Shown here piece after piece: positions 39,362 to 49,227 of a stretch of 64,000 nucleotides of DNA. Position 1 is the first letter of the stretch; the number at the start of each line of letters is the position of its first letter. The translations under genes were made by a program, and so were the position numbers. The notes beneath the pieces were generated by a model, which was given only the letters and a program-made list of their open reading frames with translations, had not been told where the DNA came from and searched no databases. The stretch spans positions 1 to 64,000 of the forward strand of contig NZ_NWBQ01000044.1 in assembly GCF_002837135.1 (NCBI RefSeq), in the 5' to 3' direction. Source of the stretch: Macromonas bipunctata. Its GTDB lineage: Bacteria > Pseudomonadota > Gammaproteobacteria > Burkholderiales > Burkholderiaceae_C.

Positions 39362-39985
39362 TTACAGCAGATTGAGGGCGCGGAAGGTGTCGGCGCGGGC
39401 CCGGCGTTGGGCGGCCACCTTGAGGCGCTGGGCGTGTGCAATGGCTTTCAGGTCGAAAAGCGCACGCTCAAAGAGTTCGTTGATTATAACGAAGTCGAAT
39501 TTGTCAACCTGGGCCACTTCCTCGGCGGCGTTTTTCATGCGCAGCTCGATCACTTCCTCGGAATCCTCGGCGCGGCGCATCAGACGCGCGCGCAGTTCGG
39601 GCCAGCTCGGCGGCAGGATGAAGACCAGCACCGCGTTGGGGAACTGGCGCTTGACCTGGATCGCGCCCTGGTAGTCGATCTCGAGCACGATGTCGGCGCC
39701 GGCGGCGATCTTGTCCTCGATCGCCTTGCGCGAGGTGCCGTAGCGGTTGCGGTGGACGTGCGCCCATTCGATGAAGGCGTCCTGCGCCACCATGCGGTCA
39801 AACTCGTCGTTGCCGACGAAGTAGTACTCGCGGCCATGCATTTCCTGCCCGCGTGGGGCGCGGGTGGTGTGCGAGACGGAGAGTTCCATGCGCGAATCGA
39901 CTTCGAGCAGCGCCTTGACCAGGCTGGATTTGCCGGTGCCGCTGGGCGCGGCCACGACGTAGAGGTTGCCGGGGTAGTCGGTCAT
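39362..39985 (-). CDS. gmk: Guanylate kinase
   Basis: The 207-residue enzyme phosphorylates GMP to GDP. It has P-loop [10 protein letters not shown] (about residue 13), the GMP-binding [22 protein letters not shown] and [11 protein letters not shown]. It lies 4 bp after yicC and 35 bp before rpoZ, forming an operon. Confidence 0.97.
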   Translation of the reverse strand: MTDYPGNLYVVAAPSGTGKSSLVKALLEVDSRMELSVSHTTRAPRGQEMHGREYYFVGNDEFDRMVAQDAFIEWAHVHRNRYGTSRKAIEDKIAAGADIVLEIDYQGAIQVKRQFPNAVLVFILPPSWPELRARLMRRAEDSEEVIELRMKNAAEEVAQVDKFDFVIINELFERALFDLKAIAHAQRLKVAAQRRARADTFRALNLL

Positions 39986-39989
39986 GTCT

Positions 39990-40898
39990 TTACTCCAGGT
40001 TCTGTACCTGTTCGCGCATCTGCTCGATCAGCACTTTCATGTCCACCGAGATGCGGGTCAGCTCCAGGCTGGAGGATTTGCTGCCCAGCGTGTTGGCCTC
40101 GCGGTGCAGCTCCTGGATGAAGAAGTCGAGCCGCTTGCCGACGTCACCGCCCTTGTGGAGCAGGCGCTCGATTTCGTCCAGGTGCGATTGCAGGCGCGTG
40201 AGTTCCTCGGCCACGTCGATGCGGATGGCAAAGGCGGTGGCTTCGGCCAAGGCGCGTTCCTGCGCGGCGCTGGTGGCGGCGTCGGCTTGTGCGGCGCCCA
40301 GGGCCTCGTTCCAGCGGTCGAGGAAGCGTTGGCGCTGCAGCTCCACGAGTTGCGGCAGCATGGGCTGGGCCTGGGCGGCGAGCTGGCGCAGCTGCGCCGT
40401 GCGGTCCAGCAGGGTGGTGGCTAGGCGGCTGCCTTCGCGTTCGCGCGAGCCGCTGAAGTCGGCCACGGCGCGTTGTGCCATCTCGTGCAGGGTGTCGGCC
40501 AGGCCGGTGGGTGCGGGGGCGCTGCGGCTGAGGGTCTGCAGCACTTCGGCCACCGACAGCTCGCGTGCGCCGGGCAGCCAGGCGCGGATCTGGTCTTGCA
40601 GGCCCACCAGTTTTTGCAGCTCGGGCGTGTTGGGCGCGCGCAGGGCGTTGTCGCTGCGGCCTTCGACCCAGGCGCGCACCTCGACCTTGCCGCGCTTGAC
40701 GCGGGCGGAGATCAGCTCGCGCAGTGCCGGCTCGTTGGAGCGCAACTCGTCGGACAGGCGAAAGCTCAAGTCCAGGAAGCGGCTGTTGACGGAGCGGATT
40801 TCCATCCCCAGCACGGGGGCGCTGACGGGGCTGGTGGGGGTGTCGCCGGGGGGCTGGCTTTGCACGGTGGCATAGCCGGTCATGCTGTAAACTGGCAT
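39990..40898 (-). CDS. yicC: YicC family endoribonuclease-like protein
   Basis: The 302-residue protein begins [12 protein letters not shown], with the family motifs [16 protein letters not shown] and, at the end, [22 protein letters not shown]. YicC proteins have been reported as endoribonucleases. The ATG at 40898 gives the family start; the frame extends to 40913. It is the first gene of the yicC-gmk-rpoZ group. Confidence 0.93.
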   Translation of the reverse strand: MPVYSMTGYATVQSQPPGDTPTSPVSAPVLGMEIRSVNSRFLDLSFRLSDELRSNEPALRELISARVKRGKVEVRAWVEGRSDNALRAPNTPELQKLVGLQDQIRAWLPGARELSVAEVLQTLSRSAPAPTGLADTLHEMAQRAVADFSGSREREGSRLATTLLDRTAQLRQLAAQAQPMLPQLVELQRQRFLDRWNEALGAAQADAATSAAQERALAEATAFAIRIDVAEELTRLQSHLDEIERLLHKGGDVGKRLDFFIQELHREANTLGSKSSSLELTRISVDMKVLIEQMREQVQNLE

Positions 40899-41015
40899 TG
40901 AATCGTCTCGCAATCGGTGGGCAGCGGCACGGGGCTGCCGTCGCTGAGGGCTCGATTATGTCAAAGACCCATGCCAGGTTCTGCCCCACCACCTCAGACC
41001 CACACAGAAATACCC

Positions 41016-41699
41016 ATGTCGAACGCTGTTTTGCCGGTGCCTGCCGAGGGCGGTACCGCCGATGGGGCGCGCGTTGCGTGCGCCGCCACAAGTCACAAAT
41101 TGGTGCTGGCCAGCAACAACGCGGGCAAGCTTGCCGAGTTGCAGGCCATGTTTGCGCCGCTGGGCGTGACGCTGGTGCGCCAGGGCGATCTCCACATCCC
41201 CGAAGCGCCGGAGCCACACCGCACCTTCATTGAGAACGCGCTGGCCAAGGCGCGTCACGCCAGCGCGCTCAGTGGCCTGCCCGCCATGGCCGATGACGCT
41301 GGCCTGTGCGTCGATGCCTTTGGCGGCCTGCCGGGCGTGGACACGGCCTACTACTGCACCCAGTTTGGCTACGACAAGAGCGACGCCAACAACGTGCGCG
41401 CGCTGTTGGAGCAGTTGCAGGGCCAGACCAACCGCCGCGCGGCGATGGTCAGCACCTTGGTGGCGGTGCGCAGCCCGCACGACCCCGAGCCGCTGGTGGC
41501 CACGGGCCGCGTGGTTGGGCTCATCACCACCAAGCCGCAGGGCAGCAATGGGTTTGGCTTTGACCCGGTGATGTGGCTGCCCGAATTCGGCCAGACCTTC
41601 GCCCAGTTGCCCACCGAGGTGAAGAACGCACACAGCCACCGGGGCCGTGCTGCGCAGGCGATGCTGACGCTGATGCGCGAACGGTGGTTTGCGGCATGA
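41016..41699 (+). CDS. rdgB: XTP/dITP diphosphatase (RdgB/HAM1)
   Basis: The 227-residue enzyme hydrolyses deaminated purine triphosphates. Motifs are KLVLASNNAGKLAELQAM (about residue 30), FIENALAKARHAS, ADDAGLCVDAFGG and GFGFDPVMW. The first 28 residues are a variable extension; the ATG at 41016 was taken. It overlaps hemW by ATGA. Confidence 0.95.
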   Translation: MSNAVLPVPAEGGTADGARVACAATSHKLVLASNNAGKLAELQAMFAPLGVTLVRQGDLHIPEAPEPHRTFIENALAKARHASALSGLPAMADDAGLCVDAFGGLPGVDTAYYCTQFGYDKSDANNVRALLEQLQGQTNRRAAMVSTLVAVRSPHDPEPLVATGRVVGLITTKPQGSNGFGFDPVMWLPEFGQTFAQLPTEVKNAHSHRGRAAQAMLTLMRERWFAA

Positions 41700-42910
41700 G
41701 CAGCGCCATCGTCCAGCTGCACCGGCCCGGGGTGTTGCAACTGTCGGCGCTGCCGCCGCTGTCGCTCTACATCCACCTGCCGTGGTGCCTGAAGAAGTGC
41801 CCGTACTGCGACTTCAACTCGCACGAGTGGGGCGCGGCCAGCGGCCAGGGCGGCGCGATGCCGGAGGCACGCTACCTGGACGCGCTGCGGGCCGACCTGG
41901 AAAGCAGCTTGCCGCTGATCTGGGGCCGCTCGGTGCACAGCATCTTTATTGGCGGGGGCACGCCGAGCTTGTTCTCGCCGGACGCGATCGACCGGCTGTT
42001 GTCGGACGTGCGGGCCTTGCTCAGGCTGGAGGCCGACACCGAGATCACGCTGGAGGCCAACCCGGGCACGTTCGAGACCGACCGCTTCAAGGCGTTCCGC
42101 CAGGCCGGCGTGACGCGTCTGAGCATTGGGGTGCAGAGCTTTGACGACCGATTCTTGCAGGCGCTGGGTCGCGTGCACAACGCAGAGCAGGCGCGCGCGG
42201 CGGTGGCCGAGGCAGCGCAGCATTTCGAGACCTTCAACCTCGACCTGATGTACGCCTTGCCGGGCCAGACGCTGGCCGACCTGGACCGCGACCTGGACAC
42301 GGCGCTGGCGTTTGCGCCGCCGCACCTGTCGGTGTACCACCTGACGCTGGAGCCCAACACCTATTTTGCCAAGCACCCGCCCGAGGTGCCGGATGAGGAC
42401 ACCGCCTACGCGATGCTGGACCGCATCACCGAACGCACGGCGGCGGCGGGGCTGGGGCGCTACGAGGTGTCGGCGTACGCGCGCGCCGGGCACCGCTGCT
42501 TCCACAACTGGAATTATTGGCAGTTTGGCGACTATCTGGGCATAGGCGCCGGGGCGCATGGCAAGCTCAGTTTTGCCCACCGGGTGCTGCGCCAGGTGCG
42601 CTGGCGCGACCCGCAGCGTTACATGGATCAGGCCCTCAGCGGTCAGCCTGTGGCCAGCGAGGAGGAAGTGGCCGCCGCCGATGTGCCGTTCGAATTCATG
42701 CTCAACGCGCTGCGCCTGCGCCAAGGGTTTGCGCTGTCGCTATTTGGCGAGCGCACTGGCTTGCCCCTGAGCACCATTGCGCCCGCCCTGGAGCAGGCCG
42801 AGCAGCGCGGCTGGATCACGCGCGACCTGCACAGCGTGGTGCCGACCGAGCGCGGCTTTGACTTCCTGAGCGACTTGCAGGCGTTGTTCCTGCCCGATAC
42901 TGCGGTGTAG
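41696..42910 (+). CDS. hemW: HemW-type radical SAM protein (heme chaperone, formerly HemN-like)
   Basis: The 404-residue protein has the radical SAM motif CLKKCPYCDF (about residue 31), the GGGTPSLF SAM-binding strand and the C-terminal HemN domain. The motif CxxxCxxCxF and the lack of HemN's N-terminal arm point to HemW, which binds heme. It starts within the end of rdgB. Confidence 0.92.
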   Translation: MSSAIVQLHRPGVLQLSALPPLSLYIHLPWCLKKCPYCDFNSHEWGAASGQGGAMPEARYLDALRADLESSLPLIWGRSVHSIFIGGGTPSLFSPDAIDRLLSDVRALLRLEADTEITLEANPGTFETDRFKAFRQAGVTRLSIGVQSFDDRFLQALGRVHNAEQARAAVAEAAQHFETFNLDLMYALPGQTLADLDRDLDTALAFAPPHLSVYHLTLEPNTYFAKHPPEVPDEDTAYAMLDRITERTAAAGLGRYEVSAYARAGHRCFHNWNYWQFGDYLGIGAGAHGKLSFAHRVLRQVRWRDPQRYMDQALSGQPVASEEEVAAADVPFEFMLNALRLRQGFALSLFGERTGLPLSTIAPALEQAEQRGWITRDLHSVVPTERGFDFLSDLQALFLPDTAV

Positions 42911-43002
42911 GCGGGCGTTGGAGCGGTTTTCCGTCATACCGCTGGTGAAGTGTGGTGGTAAGGTAAAGGCCTTGCCAATCCAACAACAAGGGGACAGGGG
43001 AC

Positions 43003-43716
43003 ATGTTTGCGGTGTACGGAACGTCGGGGCAGATTTTTGTGGGGCCGCTCGAGGAGATGCGGCGTGTGGTGCCGTTGCGCCGGGCGGCAGCCATCCGCGC
43101 CCACGACGGCCAGTTTGACCGGGCGCTGGATGCGGCACTGGCCCCCTATGTGCAACATCCCCCGGCCCAGCCTGGCGCCCACGCCCCGGCGCAGCGGCTG
43201 GGCCTGGCGGCCACGCACAGCGGCGGCGCCGAAGCCCTGCAGGCCTACGGCATGGTGCAGCGCGCCCCGCAGGACGGACGCCAGCCGCTGCAGCGCGTGG
43301 GCGAGGTGATGACGCACCGCCCGCTGTGTCTGCGCGCGGGCTACAGCCTGCGCGAGGCCTGGCGCCAGCTGGCCGAGGCCGGCTACGGTCAGGCGCCGGT
43401 CACCAACAGTGACGGCATCTTGGTGGGCTTGCTGACGCGCGCCGAGCTGCTGCAGCCCGAGCGCCTGCCGCACCCCGACCAGAACCCGGTGGAATGGCAC
43501 GCCAGCTGGGCCCAGCCGGTGAGCAGCTGGATGCTGTCGCCCGTGCCCAGCGTGGACGAGCACACCGACTTGCGCCGCCTGGCCGAGGTGATGCTGGAGA
43601 CCGCCTTGCCCGGCCTGCCGGTGGTGGACGCGCGCGGGCACGTGGACGGCTTTGTCTCGCGCACCGACGTGCTGCGCGCCATCATCCACGACCCACCGCT
43701 GGACTTGTGGAGCTGA
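43003..43716 (+). CDS. CBS domain-containing protein
   Basis: The 237-residue protein has two CBS motifs in the C-terminal half: about residues 105-160 (VGEVMTHRPLCLRAG...GLLTRAELLQ) and 175-235 (SSWMLSPVPSVDEHTDLRRLAEVML...GFVSRTDVLRAI). CBS pairs bind adenine nucleotides and regulate partners. The first 100 residues (YGTSGQIFVGPLEEMRRV) have no domain I recognise. AGGGGACAGGGGAC precedes the ATG. Its stop directly abuts the stop of the nitroreductase gene. Confidence 0.88.
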   Translation: MFAVYGTSGQIFVGPLEEMRRVVPLRRAAAIRAHDGQFDRALDAALAPYVQHPPAQPGAHAPAQRLGLAATHSGGAEALQAYGMVQRAPQDGRQPLQRVGEVMTHRPLCLRAGYSLREAWRQLAEAGYGQAPVTNSDGILVGLLTRAELLQPERLPHPDQNPVEWHASWAQPVSSWMLSPVPSVDEHTDLRRLAEVMLETALPGLPVVDARGHVDGFVSRTDVLRAIIHDPPLDLWS

Positions 43717-44583
43717 TCACAGCAGCTCGAAGCCCTGCCCGCGCACAAATTGCTGCAACGCGTCGCGGCCCGACAGGGACTCTGGCCCCGCCACGCGCTG
43801 CGCTGCGACTTCCGACCACCCCACAGGCTTGAGCCCCTGGCTGCGCTGGAACGCTTGCAGGATGGCGTCGTACTGCGCGATCTGTTCCGCTTCCGGCGGC
43901 GTGGCGTCGGGGGCGCGGTAGGTCTCGTGGTGCAGCACCAGCGGCTGCGGCATGCGCGGCTTGACGGCGGTGGGTTGCGCCGGGTCGGGGTGGCCCACGC
44001 ACAGCCCGAACAGCGGGAACACGTGTGCGGGCAGTTGCAGTTCGGCGGCCACGGTGTCGGCGTGGTTGCGCAGTCCGCCGATGTAGACCGTGCCCAGGCC
44101 CATGGCCTCGGCGGCCACCACCGCGTTTTGCGCCGCCAGCGCGGCATCGACCACCGCCAGCACAAAATGCTCCAGGTAGCGGTTGGCGTCGGCGGGGCGC
44201 TGCTGGCGCTGCGCGTTGCGGTCCAGCCGCGACAGGTCGGCCAGCCAGACCAGGAACAGCGGCGCGTGCGCCACGTGCGCCTGCTGGCCGCACAGTTGCG
44301 CCAGCCGCGCCTTGCGCGTCGGGTCTTGCACCGCAATCACCGTCCAGGCGTGCAGGTTGGACGACGTGGCCGCCGACTGCGCCGCTGCCACCAGCCGCTC
44401 CAGCGTGCCATCGGCCAGCGGTTGCGTGGTGTAGGCACGCACTGAGCGGTGGTTGAGCAATTGTTGCAGCACATCGTCGCCGTGCAGGACGGTGGCGCCG
44501 AGTGCGGGCGCGGCATCGCCATAACGCTGCTGTAGCGCGCTGGCCAGGGTGACGGTGGTGCTGGAGGCGGAATCGGTTGGCAT
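43717..44583 (-). CDS. Nitroreductase family protein (NfsA-like)
   Basis: The 288-residue flavoenzyme resembles oxygen-insensitive NADPH nitroreductases. The FMN-binding NHRSVRAYTTQPL (about residue 45), AATSSNLHAWTVIAV and AAEAMGLGTVYIGGLRN are present. Physiological substrate unknown. AGGA lies 9 bases before the ATG. It converges with the CBS gene with no gap. Confidence 0.9.
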   Translation of the reverse strand: MPTDSASSTTVTLASALQQRYGDAAPALGATVLHGDDVLQQLLNHRSVRAYTTQPLADGTLERLVAAAQSAATSSNLHAWTVIAVQDPTRKARLAQLCGQQAHVAHAPLFLVWLADLSRLDRNAQRQQRPADANRYLEHFVLAVVDAALAAQNAVVAAEAMGLGTVYIGGLRNHADTVAAELQLPAHVFPLFGLCVGHPDPAQPTAVKPRMPQPLVLHHETYRAPDATPPEAEQIAQYDAILQAFQRSQGLKPVGWSEVAAQRVAGPESLSGRDALQQFVRGQGFELL

Positions 44584-44645
44584 AGGGTGAGTCCTGTGGA
44601 GATGCAGGGGAGGGGAAGGGGGATGGAAAGATCAGGCCTGCGCCG

Positions 44646-44942
44646 TCAGGCCCAGGCATCGAGCAGCGTACCTGGGGTGTGTTCGCGGGTGCGGATGCGC
44701 CCCGAGGCCGCATCCAGCCGGTACGCCGCCGATTCCGACGCCAGCCAGTCGTTATCCTCCAGCCAGGTGCCGCTGCGGGCGTCGATCTCGGTGGCCAGCG
44801 GCATGCGCTGCTGGCGCTGCGGCCCGGCTGGGCGCTGGGGCCGCAACCGTGCCGGGGCTGGGCGCAATTCCAGCGTCACGCGGCTGGCTGCTGGTGTGGC
44901 GGGGGCCAGACCGGAGCGGCCCGGCGCGGTCAGAATACCCAT
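44646..44942 (-). CDS. Small hypothetical protein
   Basis: The 98-residue frame has host-like codon use. The N-terminal half is Pro/Ala/Arg-rich; the C-terminal half (ATEIDARSGTWLEDNDWLASE, then GRIRTREHTPGTLLD) reads like a folded domain. I do not recognise it. No clear ribosome site precedes the ATG at 44942, and an internal ATG (44804) may be the true start. It lies upstream of the nitroreductase gene on the same strand. Confidence 0.45.
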   Translation of the reverse strand: MGILTAPGRSGLAPATPAASRVTLELRPAPARLRPQRPAGPQRQQRMPLATEIDARSGTWLEDNDWLASESAAYRLDAASGRIRTREHTPGTLLDAWA

Positions 44943-45100
44943 GGCGGCAAATACCCGGTGGTGGAGGTGGTGGACAACAAAAAAGAGGGGCCGAACCCGG
45001 CGCGCAGACAGGCCGCATTTTGAAGCAAACGCATAACGCTGCCAAACCGTGCAAAGTGCAGCGACAATAGCGCCTTAACCCTAATGCTGCCCCAGACGCT

Positions 45101-47782
45101 GTGAATACCACCTCGAAGTCCCCCGCCAAACCCGCCGACCTGTCTCAACTCGATGCCCTGACCGGCGGAGCCTTCACCGCGCCCACCTCGGGCGAACGTG
45201 CCACCCGCTTGCGCGAATGGCTGGCCACCGAGCCCAGCTACGACGCCGTGGCCGATGTGTTGCGCGAACTCTCGCACCGCGACAAGGGCGCGGCCAAGCC
45301 CGTGAAGGAAAAGCTCGACGAGCTCAAGCGCGCCAAGGCCCAGGAGGCGATTGCCGAAGAATGGGCCGCCAAGGCACAGGCCCTGCTGGCCCAGCCCAGG
45401 CTCAACCTGGCCGACGCCATGGCCTGGCAGCGCGACGCCGCCAAGGCCGGCGCGCCGCTGTCCAAGGAGCCGCTGTCGGGCCTCAAGCAGGCGCTGGCCG
45501 AGCGCATGAAGGCGCTGGAAGACCTGCAGCACCGCGTGCAGGTGGAGCGCGAGGCCGCCGTGCTGCTGGCCCAACGCATCGAGGTGCTGTCCACCAAGCC
45601 CTGGCGCGAGGCCCAGACCAGCCTGGACGGCCTGCGCGCCGACGTGGCCCAGTGGCAGCAACAAGCCGACCAGCTGGCCACCGAGTCCGCCTGGGACAGC
45701 CTGGATCCCAAATACCCGGCGCAGCTCGATGCCTCGCGCGCCCAGCTGGCGCTGGTGTGGGACGCCTTTGACGCCGCATTGGCACTGGCCGTGGCCGCTG
45801 CCGACGACGCCCAGGCCCCGCTGCCCGCCGTGCCGGTGTGGGCCGATGAGTTGCGCGTGGCGCGTGGCGAGCCGCTGGCCCCGGCACCGGTGGTCGATGC
45901 CGCCGCCCTGACCGCCCACAAGGAACAGGCCGCCAAGGTGGTGGGCGCGGCGCTGGACGTGCTGCTCAAGGAAGTGGCCGACGGCCACACCAAGGCCATC
46001 CCCAAGGCCGCCGCCGAGCTGCGCAACAGCCTCAAGGAGCACGCGCGCTACATCGAGTCCGAGCTCGACGCCAAGGTGCATGCCGCGCTGGCGCAGGCCG
46101 GCGAGCTCGAAGGCTGGCAACGCTGGCGCGCCGACCAGCTGCGCGAAGAGCTGGTGGCCAAAGCCGTGGCCCTGACCGAAGCGCCCGAAGGTCAGCAAAT
46201 GGGCGGCCGCAAGATGAAGGACGCCCTGCGCACCCTGCGCGAACAGTGGAAAGCCACCGACCAGGGCGGGGTGCCCAACCACGCGCTGTGGAAGAAGTTT
46301 GACGAAGCCTGCAACAACGCCTACAAGGTGGTGGAAGCGTGGCTGGGCAAGATCAAGGAACAGAACGAGACCCACAAGGCCCAGCGCCGCGTGCTGATGG
46401 ACGAGGTCAAGGCCTGGACGCTGGCCAACGCCGACAACACCGAATGGAAGACCCAGTTGCGCGAGCTGCACGCCTTTGCCGAACGCTGGCGCCAGTGCGG
46501 CCACCTGAGCGAAAAGGCTTTTGCCGAACTGCAGCCGCAGTGGAAGGCCGTGATGAACGAGGCCCACGCCCGCCTGGAAGTGGCGCAGGCCGAAAGCCTG
46601 GCCCGCCGTCAGGCCCTGATCGCCGAGGCCGAAGCCCTGGGTGCCGCGCCCACGCTGCGCATCGACGCCGTCAAGGCCCTGCAACAACGCTGGCAGCAAG
46701 AAGCGCACGGCGTGCCGCTGGAGCGCAAGCAGGAACAGAAGCTGTGGGAAGCCTTCCGCAAGCCCATCGACCAGGCCTTTGAGCGCAAGACCGCCGAGCG
46801 CGAGAAAACCGCTTCTGCCGTGAGCGAGCACGACAAGCGCGTGCTGGACGCGGCCAAGGCTGTGCAGGCCGCCAACGCCAGCGGTGACGCGCAACAGATC
46901 CGCGCCGCCGTGCAGGCGCTGCAAGACGCGGTGCGTGGCCAGGCCCAAGCCCAAGCCCAGGCCGCCGAAGCCGCCAGCCGGGGCGCTGACGCCACCGCTG
47001 TCAGCGCCCCGGTGGCCGATGCCCCGGCCGACGCCACCGTGCCTGCCGAGGCTGCAGCGGCAGACGATCAGGCCGAACCCACTACCGAAGAAGCCGCATC
47101 GGCCATCGTTGCGCCCGCTGCACCGGCACCCGCAGCCCCCAAGAAGCTGGTCGCCATGCGCGGCGACGACCGTCCTGGCATGAAGAAGGACGAGCCCGTG
47201 GTGGCGGGCCGTTTTGGCGCCAAGCCCGGCGAGCGCCGCGAAGGCCGCGACACCCGTGGCCCGCGCGACGACCGCGACGGCCGGGGCCGCTTTGGCGACC
47301 GTCCGGGCTTCGAGCCGCGCGGCCCGCGTCTGGGCGACGCCGCCTTCCGTGCCCAGCGCGACGCGCTGGAGCAAGCCGAACACGCCCTGAAGAAGCTCGC
47401 GGCCCAGGCTCACGGCGAGGTGCTGACCCAGCTGCTCGCCGCCTGGGAAAAGCGCGACGCCGCCCTGCTGCCGACCGCGCAAGCTCTGGGCGGCAAGGGC
47501 GCCAACTCGGGCCGCAGCCTGTGGGCGCAGGCCATTGCCAAGGCCCCGCAAGCCGCCGATGCAACCAGCCTGCTGCGCCTGGAAATGGCCGCCGAGGTGC
47601 CCACCCCCGCCGAACAGCAAGCCGAGCGCCGCATGCTGCAATTGCAGCTGCTGCAACGCCGCAAGGATCCGGCCCCGGCCGAAACCTGGGCCCAGGATGT
47701 GGCGCAGGTGCTGGGCCAGACCTACGACGCCGCCGCCGCGCGCCGCCTGCAAGGCGTGCTCAAGGTGCTGTTGCGCCGCTGA
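45101..47782 (+). CDS. DUF349 domain-containing protein
   Basis: The 893-residue protein is largely helical, with repeated DUF349-type segments such as DQLREELVAKAVAL...LREQWKATDQGG (about residue 345-395), a second around 455-490 (LHAFAERWRQCGHL) and a third near 520-560 (KALQQRWQQEAHG...LWEAFRKPID). An Ala/Pro-rich linker (about 620-690) and an Arg/Gly/Asp-rich tract (about 703-747: GERREGRDTRGPRDDRDGRG) precede a C-terminal helical domain. The function of DUF349 is unknown. It starts with GTG at 45101; no ATG is nearby in frame. Confidence 0.88.
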   Translation: MNTTSKSPAKPADLSQLDALTGGAFTAPTSGERATRLREWLATEPSYDAVADVLRELSHRDKGAAKPVKEKLDELKRAKAQEAIAEEWAAKAQALLAQPRLNLADAMAWQRDAAKAGAPLSKEPLSGLKQALAERMKALEDLQHRVQVEREAAVLLAQRIEVLSTKPWREAQTSLDGLRADVAQWQQQADQLATESAWDSLDPKYPAQLDASRAQLALVWDAFDAALALAVAAADDAQAPLPAVPVWADELRVARGEPLAPAPVVDAAALTAHKEQAAKVVGAALDVLLKEVADGHTKAIPKAAAELRNSLKEHARYIESELDAKVHAALAQAGELEGWQRWRADQLREELVAKAVALTEAPEGQQMGGRKMKDALRTLREQWKATDQGGVPNHALWKKFDEACNNAYKVVEAWLGKIKEQNETHKAQRRVLMDEVKAWTLANADNTEWKTQLRELHAFAERWRQCGHLSEKAFAELQPQWKAVMNEAHARLEVAQAESLARRQALIAEAEALGAAPTLRIDAVKALQQRWQQEAHGVPLERKQEQKLWEAFRKPIDQAFERKTAEREKTASAVSEHDKRVLDAAKAVQAANASGDAQQIRAAVQALQDAVRGQAQAQAQAAEAASRGADATAVSAPVADAPADATVPAEAAAADDQAEPTTEEAASAIVAPAAPAPAAPKKLVAMRGDDRPGMKKDEPVVAGRFGAKPGERREGRDTRGPRDDRDGRGRFGDRPGFEPRGPRLGDAAFRAQRDALEQAEHALKKLAAQAHGEVLTQLLAAWEKRDAALLPTAQALGGKGANSGRSLWAQAIAKAPQAADATSLLRLEMAAEVPTPAEQQAERRMLQLQLLQRRKDPAPAETWAQDVAQVLGQTYDAAAARRLQGVLKVLLRR

Positions 47783-47800
47783 AGCGCCTGTTGGCCTGAA

Positions 47801-47832
47801 ACCCGCCCGTCTGCACCGCCGACAGGGCGGGT
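47801..47832 (+). terminator. Inverted repeat after the DUF349 gene
   Basis: ACCCGCCC and GGGCGGGT form an 8-bp stem, extended inward by GTC/GAC with one bulge. There is no T tract, so termination is uncertain. Confidence 0.35.
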
Positions 47833-47848
47833 GGGCAAGGCTGGGGCG

Positions 47849-48700
47849 TCAGCGCACAGGCTGGCGTTGTGGTTTCCAGATCCCGGCGCAGTTGCGCTGC
47901 AGGCGCAACACCTCCAGCCGGGGCGGTTGCGCCGCCGCTTCCCAGTCGCTCAGCACCCAGCGTTGCCGGTGCGCGTCCAGCACGTGCCGCGCCGGGCGGT
48001 GGGTGTGGCCGTGGATCAGGGTGCGTGCGCCGGTGCGTTGCAGCCAGTGCCGCGTGGTGGCGCTGTCCACATCGGCGTAGGTGACCTGGCCCGCACCCGT
48101 GCGGCTGGCCTGCTTGCGGGCCTCGCTGTGCTGGCGCAGGCCTTGTGCGATTGCAGCGCGATCGGCCAGCGACCGGCGCAAAAAATCGTCTTGCCAAGTG
48201 GGGCTGCGCACCTGAGCCCGGAAGCGCAGGTAGGCCTGATCGTCCAGGCACCAGGCGTCGCCGTGGCTGAGCAGGTAGCCCTGGGCGCCTAGCTGCAGCA
48301 CGCTGGGGTCGTGCAAGGCGTGGGTGTGGGTGGCGGCAAAAAAGTGCGGGCCGAGCAGAAAGTCGCGGTTGCCGCGCATCACGTACACCGGGCGTTGCCG
48401 GGCGCAGGCGCGCAAGGCGTTGCAGCACTCTTGCAGGAAACGCTGTTCCGGTACCGCGTCGCCAGTGTCGTCCAGCACGTCGTCACCGATCCAGACCTCG
48501 AACAAATCCCCGAGGATGAACAGCGCATCGCAGCGGGTGTGTTGCAGGTAGTGCCGCCACGCGGCCGCGGTGGCCGCTTCGCTGCTGTGCAAGTGTACGT
48601 CTGAAATGAAATCGACCGCACGCCAGTGCGGCGGTGCGGTCAACAGGTGCCAGTCGCCAGCGGGCGGCACGTAGGTGGCGCAAGCGGCGGCGGCTGGCAT
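47849..48700 (-). CDS. lpxH: UDP-2,3-diacylglucosamine diphosphatase LpxH
   Basis: The 283-residue metallophosphoesterase acts in lipid A synthesis. Motifs in order are FISDVHLH, LGDLFEVWIGDD, RGNRDFLLG, LSHGDAWCLDD and HGHTHRPARH. The EVWIGDD segment separates LpxH from LpxG/I. It lies 20 bp after ppiB on the same strand. The first 25 residues are an extension; a later start is possible. Confidence 0.93.
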   Translation of the reverse strand: MPAAAACATYVPPAGDWHLLTAPPHWRAVDFISDVHLHSSEAATAAAWRHYLQHTRCDALFILGDLFEVWIGDDVLDDTGDAVPEQRFLQECCNALRACARQRPVYVMRGNRDFLLGPHFFAATHTHALHDPSVLQLGAQGYLLSHGDAWCLDDQAYLRFRAQVRSPTWQDDFLRRSLADRAAIAQGLRQHSEARKQASRTGAGQVTYADVDSATTRHWLQRTGARTLIHGHTHRPARHVLDAHRQRWVLSDWEAAAQPPRLEVLRLQRNCAGIWKPQRQPVR

Positions 48701-48720
48701 GGTGGGCGTGGGGGCCGGAA

Positions 48721-49227
48721 TTACAGCGCCACGGCCTTTTCGATCACCACGTCGGTCACCGGCACGTCGTCGTGGTAGCCCTTGCGGCCGGTCTTGACGC
48801 TGCGGATCTTGTCCACGATCTCGGTGCCGCCGACCACCTTGCCGAACACGGCGTAGCCCCAGCCCTGGATGGACGGTGCGGTGTGGTTCAGAAAACCGTT
48901 GTCGGCCACATTGATGAAGAACTGCGCCGAGGCCGAGTGCGGGGCCTGGGTGCGCGCCATCGCGATGGTGTACTTGTTGTTCTTGAGGCCGTTGTTGGCC
49001 TCGTTCTGGATTTCGGCGCCGGTGGGCTTTTGCTTCATGCCGGGCTCGAAACCGCCGCCTTGCACCATGAAGTTGTCGATCACGCGGTGGAAGATGGTGT
49101 TGTTGTAGTGGCCGTTCTTGACGTAGCCCAGGAAGTTCTCGGTCGAGATGGGGGCTTTCTCGGCGTCGAGTTCCAGCGTGACGACGCCGTAGTCGGTGAT
49201 GTGCAGTTCAACTTTCGGGTTTGCCAT
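48721..49227 (-). CDS. ppiB: Cytoplasmic peptidyl-prolyl cis-trans isomerase (cyclophilin)
   Basis: The 168-residue protein lacks a signal peptide and has [30 protein letters not shown] and [11 protein letters not shown], the cyclophilin active-site strands. It directly follows ppiA: the ppiA TAA is immediately followed by its ATG. Confidence 0.95.
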   Translation of the reverse strand: MANPKVELHITDYGVVTLELDAEKAPISTENFLGYVKNGHYNNTIFHRVIDNFMVQGGGFEPGMKQKPTGAEIQNEANNGLKNNKYTIAMARTQAPHSASAQFFINVADNGFLNHTAPSIQGWGYAVFGKVVGGTEIVDKIRSVKTGRKGYHDDVPVTDVVIEKAVAL

